Shown: in pieces, positions 25,621-34,154 of the stretch
How the letters are laid out: each line of letters starts with the position of its first letter
How positions within the stretch are numbered: the stretch's first letter is position 1
From: Paracoccus onchidii
GTDB taxonomy: Bacteria; Pseudomonadota; Alphaproteobacteria; Rhodobacterales; Rhodobacteraceae
Assembly (NCBI RefSeq): GCF_028294535.1
Contig: NZ_JAQBIE010000007.1
Location: forward strand, 124,001 to 188,000
Direction of reading: 5' to 3'
Length of the DNA: 64,000 nt
Program-made: the position numbers and the translations under genes
The notes under the pieces: model-generated
What the model was told of the DNA's origin: nothing
The model's database searches: none
What the model saw: the letters and a program-made list of their open reading frames with translations, nothing else

Positions 25621-26723
25621 CGATCGGGCATTAATCGCAGCGCAGCCCATCTTGCGGCATCCGCGACCGCCTCATCCGGATCTTCGGTCAATCGTTGCGC
25701 GATCGGGCGCAGCCTCTGTTTTCCTGAATTTCCGATTGCATACAGCACATTTCGCACCATGCGATTGCGCCCGATCCGCTTGATCGGACTGCCCGAAAAC
25801 CTTGTACGGAAGGCGGCATCGTCCAGCTGGGCCAATTCCTCGAGCGGGGGCGCGTGCACGATACCATGGTAGCGCATTTCCTGCCCTTGCTGGGCAAACT
25901 TGTTCCATGGACAAACCGCAAGGCAGTCGTCACATCCATAAATTCGATTGCCCATCAAGGCACGCAGTTCGGGATCGACCGGGCCGTGATGCTCAATCGT
26001 CAGATAGGAAATGCAACGCCGCGCATCCAGTTGGAACGGCGCGGGGAAGGCCGCTGTGGGGCAGGCGTCCAGACAGGCACGGCATGATCCGCAATGTTCG
26101 TGTTCAGGTGGGTCGGGGGGCAAGGCGCAGGTTGTGAAAATGGCCCCCAGAAAGAACCAGCTGCCCAGATCGCGCGACAGAAGATTGGTGTGCTTGCCCT
26201 GCCAGCCGAGGCCGGCGGCTTCGGCCAAGGGTTTTTCCATCACGGGCGCGGTGTCCACGAAAACCTTGATCTGTTCTTCGGGGCGATGTTCCAGCAGCCA
26301 CCGGCCCAGTCGCTTCAGGCGTTTCTTGACGATGTCATGATAGTCGCGCCCCTGTGCATAGACACTGATCGCACCATGATCTGGATGTTTCAGCACCTCC
26401 AGCGGATCATGATCCGGGGTGTAAAGTTCGGCCAGCATGATGACCGATTGCGCTTCTGGCCACAGTGCCGCTGGATTGCCGCGCCAATGCGTGCGTTCCG
26501 CCATCCAGCCCATTTGACCATGGCGGTTTTCCTGCAGAAATTCTTGCAGGCGCCCGGCCACATGGGGAACGGCGTCGGGCCGCGTGACGCGCATCTTGGC
26601 AAACCCCATTTCCTGCGCCTGTGCGTCAAGAACCCGCTTGAATTCATGCAGGTCGGGATCACCTGTCGCCCCGCCAGCAGCTTTGGCGGGGCGGGGGTGC
26701 CTATCCGAAGTCGAGTTCGGCAT
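25617..26723 (-). CDS. queG: Epoxyqueuosine reductase
   Basis: A 368-residue cobalamin- and iron-sulfur-dependent reductase. Two ferredoxin-like clusters are visible: [16 protein letters not shown] around residue 207 and [14 protein letters not shown] around residue 259. The N-terminal part has [20 protein letters not shown] around residue 146, the usual QueG segment, and the C-terminal part resembles a HEAT-like extension. It carries out the last step of tRNA queuosine synthesis. The ATG at 26721-26723 overlaps the gst coding region by 23 bases, with no clear ribosome site. Its stop overlaps that of the convergent RTX gene by 4 bases. Confidence 0.93.
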   Translation of the reverse strand: MPNSTSDRHPRPAKAAGGATGDPDLHEFKRVLDAQAQEMGFAKMRVTRPDAVPHVAGRLQEFLQENRHGQMGWMAERTHWRGNPAALWPEAQSVIMLAELYTPDHDPLEVLKHPDHGAISVYAQGRDYHDIVKKRLKRLGRWLLEHRPEEQIKVFVDTAPVMEKPLAEAAGLGWQGKHTNLLSRDLGSWFFLGAIFTTCALPPDPPEHEHCGSCRACLDACPTAAFPAPFQLDARRCISYLTIEHHGPVDPELRALMGNRIYGCDDCLAVCPWNKFAQQGQEMRYHGIVHAPPLEELAQLDDAAFRTRFSGSPIKRIGRNRMVRNVLYAIGNSGKQRLRPIAQRLTEDPDEAVADAARWAALRLMPDR

Positions 26724-27387
26724 AATGCGGGGCCGGATGGATTCCGGGGACCTGATCGGCCAGAACCGAGCGGAACGCGGGGCGCGACTTGATCGTGGCA
26801 TACCAGTCGCGCAGCATCTCGGACCGGTCCCAATCCACATCAGAGATATAGTCCAGACAAGAAAAATGCGCCGCCGCCGTGAAATCGGCCAGCGTCAGCG
26901 TATTCCCCGCCAGCCATTTGCGCGTTTCCAGAAGGGTTGTCAGATAGTCGACATGTTCCTTGATCGCCCGCAGCCCGTCCTTGACGGCACGGCTGTCTGG
27001 ATAGCCCGAGCGCATGATCTTTTTCCAGACCCGCTCATTCATGATGGGCTGTGTCACCTCGGTGTTGAACTTGTCGTCGAACCAGGCGCACAGGCGTCGC
27101 ACCTCGTGGCGTTCCAGCGGCGCCTGGGGCATCAGGGCCGGTGTCGGCACCGCCTCGTCCAGATATTCGACAATGGCCTGGCTTTCGGCCAGCATGTTGC
27201 CGCGATACCGCAGCACCGGCAGTTTTCCGGCCGGATTCCGGCGTTTCAGATCGGGCGGGCTTTCCCAATAGCGTTCTTCGACCAGTTCCACCTCGATCTT
27301 CTTTTCGGCCAGAACCAGCCGCACCTTCCGGCAGAAGGGCGACAGCATAGAATGGTAAAGTCGCGTGGTCTGCGTATTGTTATTCAT
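26701..27387 (-). CDS. Glutathione S-transferase family protein
   Basis: A 228-residue GST. The N-terminal thioredoxin-like domain includes [20 protein letters not shown] (residues about 11-30), with a Ser-x-x-Cys at the active-site turn, and [12 protein letters not shown] near residue 66 for glutathione binding. The C-terminal helical domain has [20 protein letters not shown] around residue 160. The substrate is unknown. It lies directly upstream of queG and overlaps it. The ATG is at 27385-27387. Confidence 0.9.
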   Translation of the reverse strand: MNNNTQTTRLYHSMLSPFCRKVRLVLAEKKIEVELVEERYWESPPDLKRRNPAGKLPVLRYRGNMLAESQAIVEYLDEAVPTPALMPQAPLERHEVRRLCAWFDDKFNTEVTQPIMNERVWKKIMRSGYPDSRAVKDGLRAIKEHVDYLTTLLETRKWLAGNTLTLADFTAAAHFSCLDYISDVDWDRSEMLRDWYATIKSRPAFRSVLADQVPGIHPAPHYAELDFG

Positions 27388-27465
27388 CGACTGCTCGAGA
27401 CCTCATTGTTTCGCAACGCCGCCTTGATAAGCGCGGGCCCCGTCCGTTTCAACTGTGGGCAGGCG

Positions 27466-28200
27466 CTAGAGGCAATCGGCGCGGCCATCCCGCGCGATCG
27501 TCGCGGCACCGTCGGCGATCGATCGCGACCGGCGCGAGGCACGGTTCGGATCGCGCGCCTTGGGTGCGGGCAACACCGCCGCCAGGCGGGCCGCCTGCAC
27601 CGCCGTAAGATCGGATGGTTCGACGCCGTAATATTCTCGCGCCGCCGCGCGCACACCAAAGATGCCGGGACCGAATTCGGCGACATTCAGGTAAACCTCA
27701 AGGATGCGCGATTTGGACCACATGGCTTCGATCAGCGGTGTATAGGCGGTTTCCAGCAGCTTTCGCGGCCAACTGCGGCCCTGCCAAAGAAAGACGTTCT
27801 TGGCGGTTTGCTGGCTTATTGTCGACGCCCCCCGGCTGGACCCGGATGCCACGACCTTGCGGATCTCGGCCATGTCAAAGCCCCAATGAAGGCAGAAATT
27901 TGCATCCTCTGCGGCCACGACCGAACGGCGCATGACGGGTGAAATATCTTCGATCGTCACCCATGATCGCGACTTGATCGGATATTGACGGGATTCCGCG
28001 ACAATCGTCCATGTCGTCGGTGGATTGATCAGGCCATACACCGCAACCAGCACCGCCATCAGCGTCAGAACCCGCACAAGAAACCACCGCAACCAGATGA
28101 GCAGACGGCGCAGGGGGCGCCAGCGGACTGTCTTCCGTTTGTCGCCCGGCTTCGAGGGCAGGTCGGTCGCCGGTGGGCGGAACAGGGCGCGCAGGATCAT
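27466..28200 (-). CDS. mtgA: Monofunctional peptidoglycan glycosyltransferase
   Basis: A 244-residue glycosyltransferase family 51 protein. A basic N-terminus is followed by one membrane anchor at about residues 37-58, then the catalytic domain with VVAAEDANFCLHWGFD (about 94-109; the Glu is catalytic), RGASTISQQTAKNVFLWQGR (about 123-142) and RILEVYLNVAEFGPGIFGV. It polymerises lipid II glycan strands in the periplasm without a transpeptidase domain. Length is normal for MtgA. It is encoded downstream of the Bat operon. Confidence 0.94.
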   Translation of the reverse strand: MILRALFRPPATDLPSKPGDKRKTVRWRPLRRLLIWLRWFLVRVLTLMAVLVAVYGLINPPTTWTIVAESRQYPIKSRSWVTIEDISPVMRRSVVAAEDANFCLHWGFDMAEIRKVVASGSSRGASTISQQTAKNVFLWQGRSWPRKLLETAYTPLIEAMWSKSRILEVYLNVAEFGPGIFGVRAAAREYYGVEPSDLTAVQAARLAAVLPAPKARDPNRASRRSRSIADGAATIARDGRADCL

Positions 28201-28245
28201 GATCGGGATTTCTCATGCGCCGGCACGTTCCGTCAAGGCAATGTA

Positions 28246-29409
28246 TCAGCTGTCCGGGGGATTTCGGCGCGCGCGGCGATTCGCGCCAAGATAGGACCGC
28301 AGCCAGACGCCTGCGTCGAACTGCGTCATCGGGCTGGCCCCGAACAGTTGCCGATCCAGTGCCGAGGTGTCGTGGTGCATGCCCGTGCGGGTCTCGTGCA
28401 GGTCGATGGCGCGGCGCAGGGCAGGCAGGTCGTTGCGCGCGGCGGCAGTCTTCATGGCCGCGATATGGGGTGAGGGCAGCAGCCGGCGCAGCCATGCCGC
28501 CATGCTGTGTGGACGAAACCTGTAGATCAACAAGGTCAAAGAGATCAGGAAGGACAGCAGCGGCACGACGACCAGCCAGGCATTGCGGAAACCTGGGGCC
28601 TCGGCCGCGCCGAAATTCGCGCCAAACCCTGCCAAGCCGAAGGGAATCGGCTTCATCGGTGCAACCTCGATCTGGCGGGACATGGTATCGAACCAGGGAA
28701 AGCCGAACCCCGGCAGGATTGCGGGTTCACCGGTATGAGGACGCAATTGCCATTCCCATTCCACCCGCGCGACCGGCCCTTCGGAGGTCAGGATGGATTC
28801 GCGAATTTCAGGGGCGGTGAAGCTGATCATCCAGGGTTGGCGCAGATCGGGGCGTGGCGGCAGGTAATGGGGCAGCGTGCCAAGTGCCTCGATCGTGACC
28901 TTTCGGGTCAGAACCTCGTCTTGCTTCAATTGGCCCGGTTCTGCTGACAATTGGTCAGTCAGGGTCAGGCTGCGGGCGGCAAGCGGCGAATGATCTGCTG
29001 GAAACGGCTGAACATTCAGGGTGGTCTGTGGGGCAGGGACAGAAATTTCGGCTCTGCCGCCATCTGCGGTGACATAGGTCAGGTCATGGTGAACCGGCCC
29101 GATATGCAGCCGCCCGGCCCGGCGGGGGAAAACCGCGATCTGGCGCTCGAAGATTTGCAGAAGTCGGCCGTTAACACGTTCCTTGTGCCAGTCATCGCGC
29201 GCGGTTTGCACCCAGTCATATTCGGGAGAATCGGGGAACTGCATGTCTTCGAGGGAAATCGTCAGGTCATATTCCCCGCGTATCCGCAGCCGGACCATTT
29301 CCGACACCACGGGGTTTCCGTGATCATGCAGGATCATCAGGCGGGCGTCCTGCGCTCCGGCCATGCATCCCGGCAGGATCACGATCAGGATCGCGATGAA
29401 TCTTACCAT
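28246..29409 (-). CDS. batD: BatD-like membrane protein
   Basis: A 387-residue protein with an N-terminal signal sequence (about 1-19), a large beta-rich periplasmic region beginning with a segment on binding-like strands (VVSEMVRLRIRGEYDL), one membrane helix at about 277-297 (VVVPLLSFLISLTLLIYRF) and a cytoplasmic tail. This layout is that of BatD-family proteins, which accompany MoxR, DUF58 and VWA proteins. Its start overlaps the upstream TPR-like gene by 7 bases. BatD proteins are linked to stress or envelope maintenance, but the mechanism is unknown. Confidence 0.75.
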   Translation of the reverse strand: MVRFIAILIVILPGCMAGAQDARLMILHDHGNPVVSEMVRLRIRGEYDLTISLEDMQFPDSPEYDWVQTARDDWHKERVNGRLLQIFERQIAVFPRRAGRLHIGPVHHDLTYVTADGGRAEISVPAPQTTLNVQPFPADHSPLAARSLTLTDQLSAEPGQLKQDEVLTRKVTIEALGTLPHYLPPRPDLRQPWMISFTAPEIRESILTSEGPVARVEWEWQLRPHTGEPAILPGFGFPWFDTMSRQIEVAPMKPIPFGLAGFGANFGAAEAPGFRNAWLVVVPLLSFLISLTLLIYRFRPHSMAAWLRRLLPSPHIAAMKTAAARNDLPALRRAIDLHETRTGMHHDTSALDRQLFGASPMTQFDAGVWLRSYLGANRRARRNPPDS

Positions 29410-30020
29410 GGTTCACCCTCGGATGGGCGGATCAGGCCCAGTTGTGCGCGCCGGTCATATTCGGCCCGCAACCGCAGCTTCAGGAATTCGCCGGGGTCGT
29501 CACTGATGGTTTGCAACCATATGTCACTGGCGGTGATGCCTTTATTGTCCAGCTTGCGTTCCCATTCGGGTCCGGAGGCATTGGCAAGAAGATCGGCGAT
29601 GATTGGTGCATCGGTTGTTATCCCGCCGGCCCCTGAAATCCGACCGGGCACGACTGTCTGTCCACGCACCGGGGGATACATCGCCGCGACGATCTGGCGA
29701 TTGCGGCGCGCCTGTTCATCGGCAGGATCGGCAAAGAGCATGGCGTCGAAATAGGCCACCGACAAGGAGTAATCGCCCGTGGCTGCCAGGCTGAGCCCGC
29801 GATTGTAGGTTTGCGAACGGCCGGCGGCGGCGAAGCTGGCATCGGCTTCCTGATAGGCGCCCGCCCGGTATTGCGCGACGCCGCGTGCCGCCGGGTCGTG
29901 CAGGATACGGGTCGCGATGCCGTTCCAGCCCGCGCGCAAGGCCAACCGCCCCAGCGCATTTGGCCCTGCGGCCATCAGCATCAGGATCGCCAGCAGCGCA
30001 ACGAACAGGGCGGATCTCAT
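29403..30020 (-). CDS. TPR-containing exported protein of the Bat operon
   Basis: A 205-residue protein with a hydrophobic N-terminus (about 1-24, signal or anchor). It then has a short stretch of helical repeats resembling TPR units (GVAQYRAGAYQEADASFAAA, then NRGLSLAATGDYSLSVAYFD) and a C-terminal region including a conserved-looking DIWLQTISDDPGEFLKLRLR. It is in the BatC position between batB and batD and overlaps batB by 4 bases. It probably acts as an assembly or scaffolding subunit of the Bat complex. The TPR assignment is by eye. Confidence 0.7.
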   Translation of the reverse strand: MRSALFVALLAILMLMAAGPNALGRLALRAGWNGIATRILHDPAARGVAQYRAGAYQEADASFAAAGRSQTYNRGLSLAATGDYSLSVAYFDAMLFADPADEQARRNRQIVAAMYPPVRGQTVVPGRISGAGGITTDAPIIADLLANASGPEWERKLDNKGITASDIWLQTISDDPGEFLKLRLRAEYDRRAQLGLIRPSEGEPW

Positions 30021-30922
30021 AGCGGTCTCCGCAGAAGCAGCATCAGCGGGATCAGCGCCAGTGCCGCCAGAAATGGCCCGAGATCGCGATATTGCAGCGC
30101 CGTCAGGTCCGCAGCCCGATGAACGGAAGGTCCGGTTGACAGCGCCGCCGCCAGACGCGTTGAATCCCCGGCGGGCAGGACCATGCCATCATTGCGCGTC
30201 AGGCGGTCCAGCGCATCGCCGGGTGGAGGGCTGGCACCCGGTGCCGGGTTGACCAGCCGCAGCGCCGAAATGCGCACCGATTGCGCCGCAAGGCGGTCGG
30301 CGGCCGCATTGGTGGCCGGATCGACGCCACCGCCATCGGAAATCAGGATCAGATCGCCCTGCGGCACTTGTCGGAACATTGTCGCGGCCATGGCCAGGGC
30401 GGCGGCGGGCTGGCTGCCCCGACCGGGGACGGTATCGGCATCAAGCACCGCAAGCAGCGTTTCCAGCGTGGCCGGGTCAGTGGTTGGCGCGGCGGCAAGA
30501 TAGGCCTCGCCGGTATAGACGATCAACCCGACGGGACGCCCCGCAAGCCCTTGCAACACGCCTGCCGCCGCCAGTTGCGCCACCTTGAGATCCGGTCCTG
30601 TGGCGACCGATGCCGACATGTCGATTGCAATCAGCGCCGCGTCACTTTGGGCCAGGACCGGCGTGTCGCCGCGCGGGATGGCGGGGCCGCTCAGGCCGCA
30701 AAGCAAGGCCAGAATCGCCAATGGCATGCTTAGCCCCTGCAGCCGCGATTGTCGGGTGTGGATGGCCCCCAGGGCGATCATTGCCTGCAACATGGCTTTG
30801 GGCATGACCCGTTCCCATCCGCCTGCGTCGCCGGGATTGTGCCGCCGCGCGATCGCCATCACCGCCAGCGGGAACAGCCCCAACAACCACAAAGGCCGCA
30901 AAAGGATCACGTCAGGGTCCAT
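30017..30922 (-). CDS. batB: VWA-domain protein BatB
   Basis: A 301-residue membrane protein with N-terminal hydrophobic segments, then a von Willebrand factor A domain from about residue 80. The metal-ion site motif is IDMSAS (DxSxS) and the domain continues with DLILISDGGGVDP. A C-terminal membrane helix closes it (FLAALALIPLMLLL). The ATG at 30920-30922 follows GGAGG and overlaps the end of batA by 16 bases. BatA and BatB are tandem paralogues in this family of operons and probably act together in the inner membrane. Confidence 0.83.
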   Translation of the reverse strand: MDPDVILLRPLWLLGLFPLAVMAIARRHNPGDAGGWERVMPKAMLQAMIALGAIHTRQSRLQGLSMPLAILALLCGLSGPAIPRGDTPVLAQSDAALIAIDMSASVATGPDLKVAQLAAAGVLQGLAGRPVGLIVYTGEAYLAAAPTTDPATLETLLAVLDADTVPGRGSQPAAALAMAATMFRQVPQGDLILISDGGGVDPATNAAADRLAAQSVRISALRLVNPAPGASPPPGDALDRLTRNDGMVLPAGDSTRLAAALSTGPSVHRAADLTALQYRDLGPFLAALALIPLMLLLRRPL

Positions 30923-31860
30923 GCCCGCCTCCGAATTTCGGCAAGGATCAGGCAGGCAAGCGCCAGCCCCGCGGGCCATGCCCAATAGGACCGCCAATAG
31001 CGCATCGGCGGGCGGGTGGCCGGGTTGGGTTCCAACCTATCCAGCGTGGCGGCGACCCTTTCCAGATCGGCGGTGGACCTGACGCGAAAGCTCTGCCCGT
31101 TCGAACGTGCGGCGATTTCGCGAAGGGTGGCGACATCGACGGCATCGCGGGATTGGGGCTGATCTTCCATATCCGCGGGACCAAGGGCAATCGTATGCAC
31201 GCGTATCCCGTGTTCTGCGGCCAGGGCGGCGGCTTCGGGTGCTGGCACATTGCCCGAGGTATCCACCCCGTCCGACAACAATACGATGACCCGCGTCGGG
31301 GCGTCGCTATCGCTCAGGCGGCGCATTGCCAGGCCCAGCCCGTCCGAAATGGCGGTGCCGCGCCCCGAGATGCCGATCTGTGCTTCACGAATGGCGCGGG
31401 CGACGGCCTGAACGTCAAAGGTCAGCGGAGCCGCGAAATAGGCGCGTTCGCCAAAGATGACCAGGCCGATCCGGTCGCCACGTCGCGCCGCGACAAATGT
31501 CGCGGCCGTTTTCTTGACGGCCTGCAACCGCGTAACCGGCTGATTGTCGAGATGGAAATCCTCTTTCATCATGCTGCCGGACAGATCCAGCGCCAGCACG
31601 ATGTCACGTCCCGATGCGGGCACGATATCGGTGATCGCTTCGCTGCGCGGCCCCGCCAGGGCAAGAACCAGCGCGATCCATGCCGCAGCATATAACCGGT
31701 TCTCTGCGCTGCGAAGCAATGGGCGGGCAGGTGCGGCGGCGCGGTCGATGTGAACCGGTACCCGCAAGGCAGGAAACACCGCTGACGCGCCCCTGTGCCA
31801 CACACGCAGCAAAAGCGGCAAGGGCAGCAGGATCAGCAGCCATGGCGCGGCAAAGCTCAT
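30907..31860 (-). CDS. batA: VWA-domain protein BatA
   Basis: A 317-residue protein with hydrophobic N-terminal segments (LLILLPLPLLLRVW and a second helix near residue 55), a VWA domain with metal-site motif LDLSGSMMKED near residue 93 and VIVLLSDGVDTSGNV near residue 188, and a C-terminal membrane helix. It is encoded between DUF4381 and batB, with overlaps on both sides. VWA domains of this type bind partner proteins through a divalent metal and are thought to be loaded by the MoxR ATPase of the operon. Confidence 0.87.
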   Translation of the reverse strand: MSFAAPWLLILLPLPLLLRVWHRGASAVFPALRVPVHIDRAAAPARPLLRSAENRLYAAAWIALVLALAGPRSEAITDIVPASGRDIVLALDLSGSMMKEDFHLDNQPVTRLQAVKKTAATFVAARRGDRIGLVIFGERAYFAAPLTFDVQAVARAIREAQIGISGRGTAISDGLGLAMRRLSDSDAPTRVIVLLSDGVDTSGNVPAPEAAALAAEHGIRVHTIALGPADMEDQPQSRDAVDVATLREIAARSNGQSFRVRSTADLERVAATLDRLEPNPATRPPMRYWRSYWAWPAGLALACLILAEIRRRAWTLT

Positions 31861-32195
31861 GCCGGTCTGCGCGATTTGCTGATGATCCTTTCAATCTGAT
31901 CATCCGTCGGAGCGGGTTCTTTGCCATAGGCTGCGGGGCGCAAACGGTCCGGCAGGTAACCCGTTATTCGTGCAATGGCCAGCAACCGTTCCTGCGGGGG
32001 CAGGCCACGCGTCGCACGAATACGGCTTGCGCGTGATGCGTGCCGCCGCAGGAATGGCCGCATGATCACGAAGCATCCCACCGCAGTCAGCATTCCCAGC
32101 CCGGCGAGGGCGATGATTTCTTGCCAGCCCGGCGTTGCCATGTCGATTGGAATCCGTGGCGGATGCAGGGCGGCCAGCATTTGTTCATGCGTCAC
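31857..32195 (-). CDS. DUF4381-like small membrane protein
   Basis: A 112-residue protein with one membrane helix at about residues 25-47 (IIALAGLGMLTAVGCFVIM), a basic segment and a cytoplasmic tail containing LPPQERLLAIARITGYLPDR. This resembles DUF4381 proteins found between DUF58 and batA in proteobacterial Bat operons. The start is GTG at 32193-32195, overlapping the DUF58 stop in a GTGA arrangement. The stop overlaps batA. Function unknown. Confidence 0.72.
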   Translation of the reverse strand: MTHEQMLAALHPPRIPIDMATPGWQEIIALAGLGMLTAVGCFVIMRPFLRRHASRASRIRATRGLPPQERLLAIARITGYLPDRLRPAAYGKEPAPTDDQIERIISKSRRPA

Positions 32196-33022
32196 GGCTG
32201 CACCTCGCATGGGGTGGCACCAAGGGCGGCAAGCCGGGCGCTCAGTGCCGTCAGATCGGGCTTGTGCAGCCGGACCAACCGTCCTTCGCCATCGCGGCGG
32301 ATCGCCAGGACACCCTTGGGGGGCATGGTTTCGATCTTGTCCAGCATCAACGCGACGGTCAGCTTGCGGCGGCGCGCCAGCCGGGCCAAGGCAGTTTCGG
32401 CCCCCTGCCAACCATGGGGCGAGGTCGCAAGAAAGACCTGTCCGCCGGCCGGCGCGATCCGCGCGGCGGTGGCAAAGGCCTCGCCGGGCGCGGTCTCGGT
32501 CTGATTGCCAAGCGCGCGGGTTTGCTGATGCGCCAGAAGATGCGCGATCTTGACCATATGGGCGTCGCCCGACGCGGCCCCAAGATGCGCAAGACCGGCG
32601 CCGGATACGGTCAGCACGGCGACGCTGCCACCGCGCCGGATCGCCTGCCAGCCGATCCGGGCCAGCCATCGCGCCGCATGAACCGACCGCAAGGAATGGC
32701 CCGTGCCCCAATTCATCGCCGGTCGAAAATCCGCCAACAGCAAGGTAATGTCGTCGCGGTCTTCGTGATGGCTGCGGATATGGGGATGGCCGGTGCGTGC
32801 CGTGGCCGCCGGATCGAGGCGGCGGGGGTCATCGCCGGGAACAAAGGCGCGGATCTCTCGCAGATCCATTCCGCTGCCTTGCTGCCGTGCCGCCAGCGCG
32901 CCGGGCCGGCGCGTCGCCGGGCGATGGCCGCCATCCGTTTCGGGTTGCTGACGCAAGGCCAGAAGCTCTGTCGCGGTGACGCGGATACCTGTGTCGTCGG
33001 GCAGATCGGTCGCAGTTACCAC
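32192..33022 (-). CDS. DUF58 domain protein
   Basis: A 276-residue DUF58 protein. The family core is visible at DLREIRAFVPGDDPRRLDPA around residue 50, next to TARTGHPHIRSHHEDRDD. Unlike many DUF58 proteins it lacks an obvious N-terminal membrane pair. The start is GTG at 33020-33022, overlapping the moxR stop by 7 bases, with GAGGTG as ribosome site. It is the usual second gene of moxR operons and probably bridges MoxR and the VWA proteins. Confidence 0.85.
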   Translation of the reverse strand: MVTATDLPDDTGIRVTATELLALRQQPETDGGHRPATRRPGALAARQQGSGMDLREIRAFVPGDDPRRLDPAATARTGHPHIRSHHEDRDDITLLLADFRPAMNWGTGHSLRSVHAARWLARIGWQAIRRGGSVAVLTVSGAGLAHLGAASGDAHMVKIAHLLAHQQTRALGNQTETAPGEAFATAARIAPAGGQVFLATSPHGWQGAETALARLARRRKLTVALMLDKIETMPPKGVLAIRRDGEGRLVRLHKPDLTALSARLAALGATPCEVQP

Positions 33023-33972
33023 GGGCGCACCTCGCGCAGGATTTCGGCGACCAATGTCCGGCCGTCGCGACCTTCGCTTTCGGCCTGCCATGCCGGAACC
33101 AGACGATGGGACAGGGCATCCGCCGCAAGATCCTCGGCGTCGTCGGGCAGTCCGTGATCGCGCCCGTTCAGCCATGCCCGCGCACGCACGGCGCCGGCCA
33201 GCGCCAGTGTGCCGCGTGGGGAAACGGGATGCTCGACCCATTGCGACACCGCACCGCCATCGCGGGTCGCCATGACCAGTCGGACAATGAAATCCTTGAG
33301 GGCAGGGGCCAGGTGAACCTTGGCGATTTCGACCCGCGCCTGCTTCAACTGTTCGGGGGTGACGAATGCCTCGACCCGAAGGGGGGCCATCGCCTCGGCT
33401 TCGATCAGGTCCAGGATGGCGCGCTCTTGCGTGGCGTCGGGCATGTCCAGCCGCAGATGCAACAAAAAGCGGTCAAGCTGTGCCTCGGGCAAGGGAAAGG
33501 TGCCTTCGTGTTCAATCGGGTTCTGGGTGGCGACAACCATGAACGGATCGGGCAGGGCACGTGTGACCCCGCCGGTCGTGACCTGCCTTTCGGCCATGGC
33601 CTCAAGCAGCGCGGCCTGTACCTTCGGGGGCGCGCGGTTGATTTCATCGACCAGAACAAGGCTGTGAAATACCGGTCCCGCAACGAAATCGAAATCTCCG
33701 GTTTCAGGCCGGAAGACCTGGGTGCCGGTCAGGTCCGAGGGCAGCAGGTCGGGGGTGCATTGAATGCGTGCATCGTTTCCCGGAAGATGCGCCGCCAAGT
33801 GGTTCACGGCACGGGTCTTGGCAATGCCGGGGGGGCCTTCGATCAGCACATGGCCGCCGGCCAGCAAGGCGATCAGCAGTCGCTCGACCAGAATCTGGTG
33901 GCCGATAAGCCCGGCACCGATTTCTTCGCGCATGTGCGTCAGCGCCTGATGGGGTGTGGTCATATCCTTCAT
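33016..33972 (-). CDS. MoxR-family AAA+ ATPase
   Basis: A 318-residue AAA+ ATPase. Walker A is GPPGIAKT near residue 46, Walker B is LVLVDEINRAPPK around residue 106, sensor 1 is in FMVVATQNPIEHEGTFPLPE around residue 143, and the MoxR-specific AQLDRFLLHLRLDMP follows. It probably acts as a chaperone that remodels the VWA partners encoded downstream. The ATG at 33970-33972 is preceded by GGGAGGG. It starts a tightly overlapped seven-gene operon that ends with batD. Confidence 0.92.
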   Translation of the reverse strand: MKDMTTPHQALTHMREEIGAGLIGHQILVERLLIALLAGGHVLIEGPPGIAKTRAVNHLAAHLPGNDARIQCTPDLLPSDLTGTQVFRPETGDFDFVAGPVFHSLVLVDEINRAPPKVQAALLEAMAERQVTTGGVTRALPDPFMVVATQNPIEHEGTFPLPEAQLDRFLLHLRLDMPDATQERAILDLIEAEAMAPLRVEAFVTPEQLKQARVEIAKVHLAPALKDFIVRLVMATRDGGAVSQWVEHPVSPRGTLALAGAVRARAWLNGRDHGLPDDAEDLAADALSHRLVPAWQAESEGRDGRTLVAEILREVRPW

Positions 33973-34102
33973 CGCGTCCCTCCCTTGTGGCGGGCATCGC
34001 TGATGCTGCCGTCACGGGACCATGATGACGCGATCGGCGCAGAAAATCGCCTCCGACTTTGGTTTGGAATTTCATCACATGCAAAACACGAGGTCGGTCA
34101 CG

Positions 34103-34130
34103 AAAAACGCGGCCCCGGATGGGGCCGCGT
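34103..34130 (-). terminator. Rho-independent terminator of gltB
   Basis: A perfect hairpin, GCGGCCCC (34109-34116) with GGGGCCGC (34121-34128) and a 4-base loop, extended by two more pairs. On the minus strand it is followed by GTTTTT. It is 25 bases past the gltB stop and separates the glutamate synthase operon from moxR. Confidence 0.9.
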
Positions 34131-34154
34131 CATGTTCTGTCAACCGGGTCGGGC

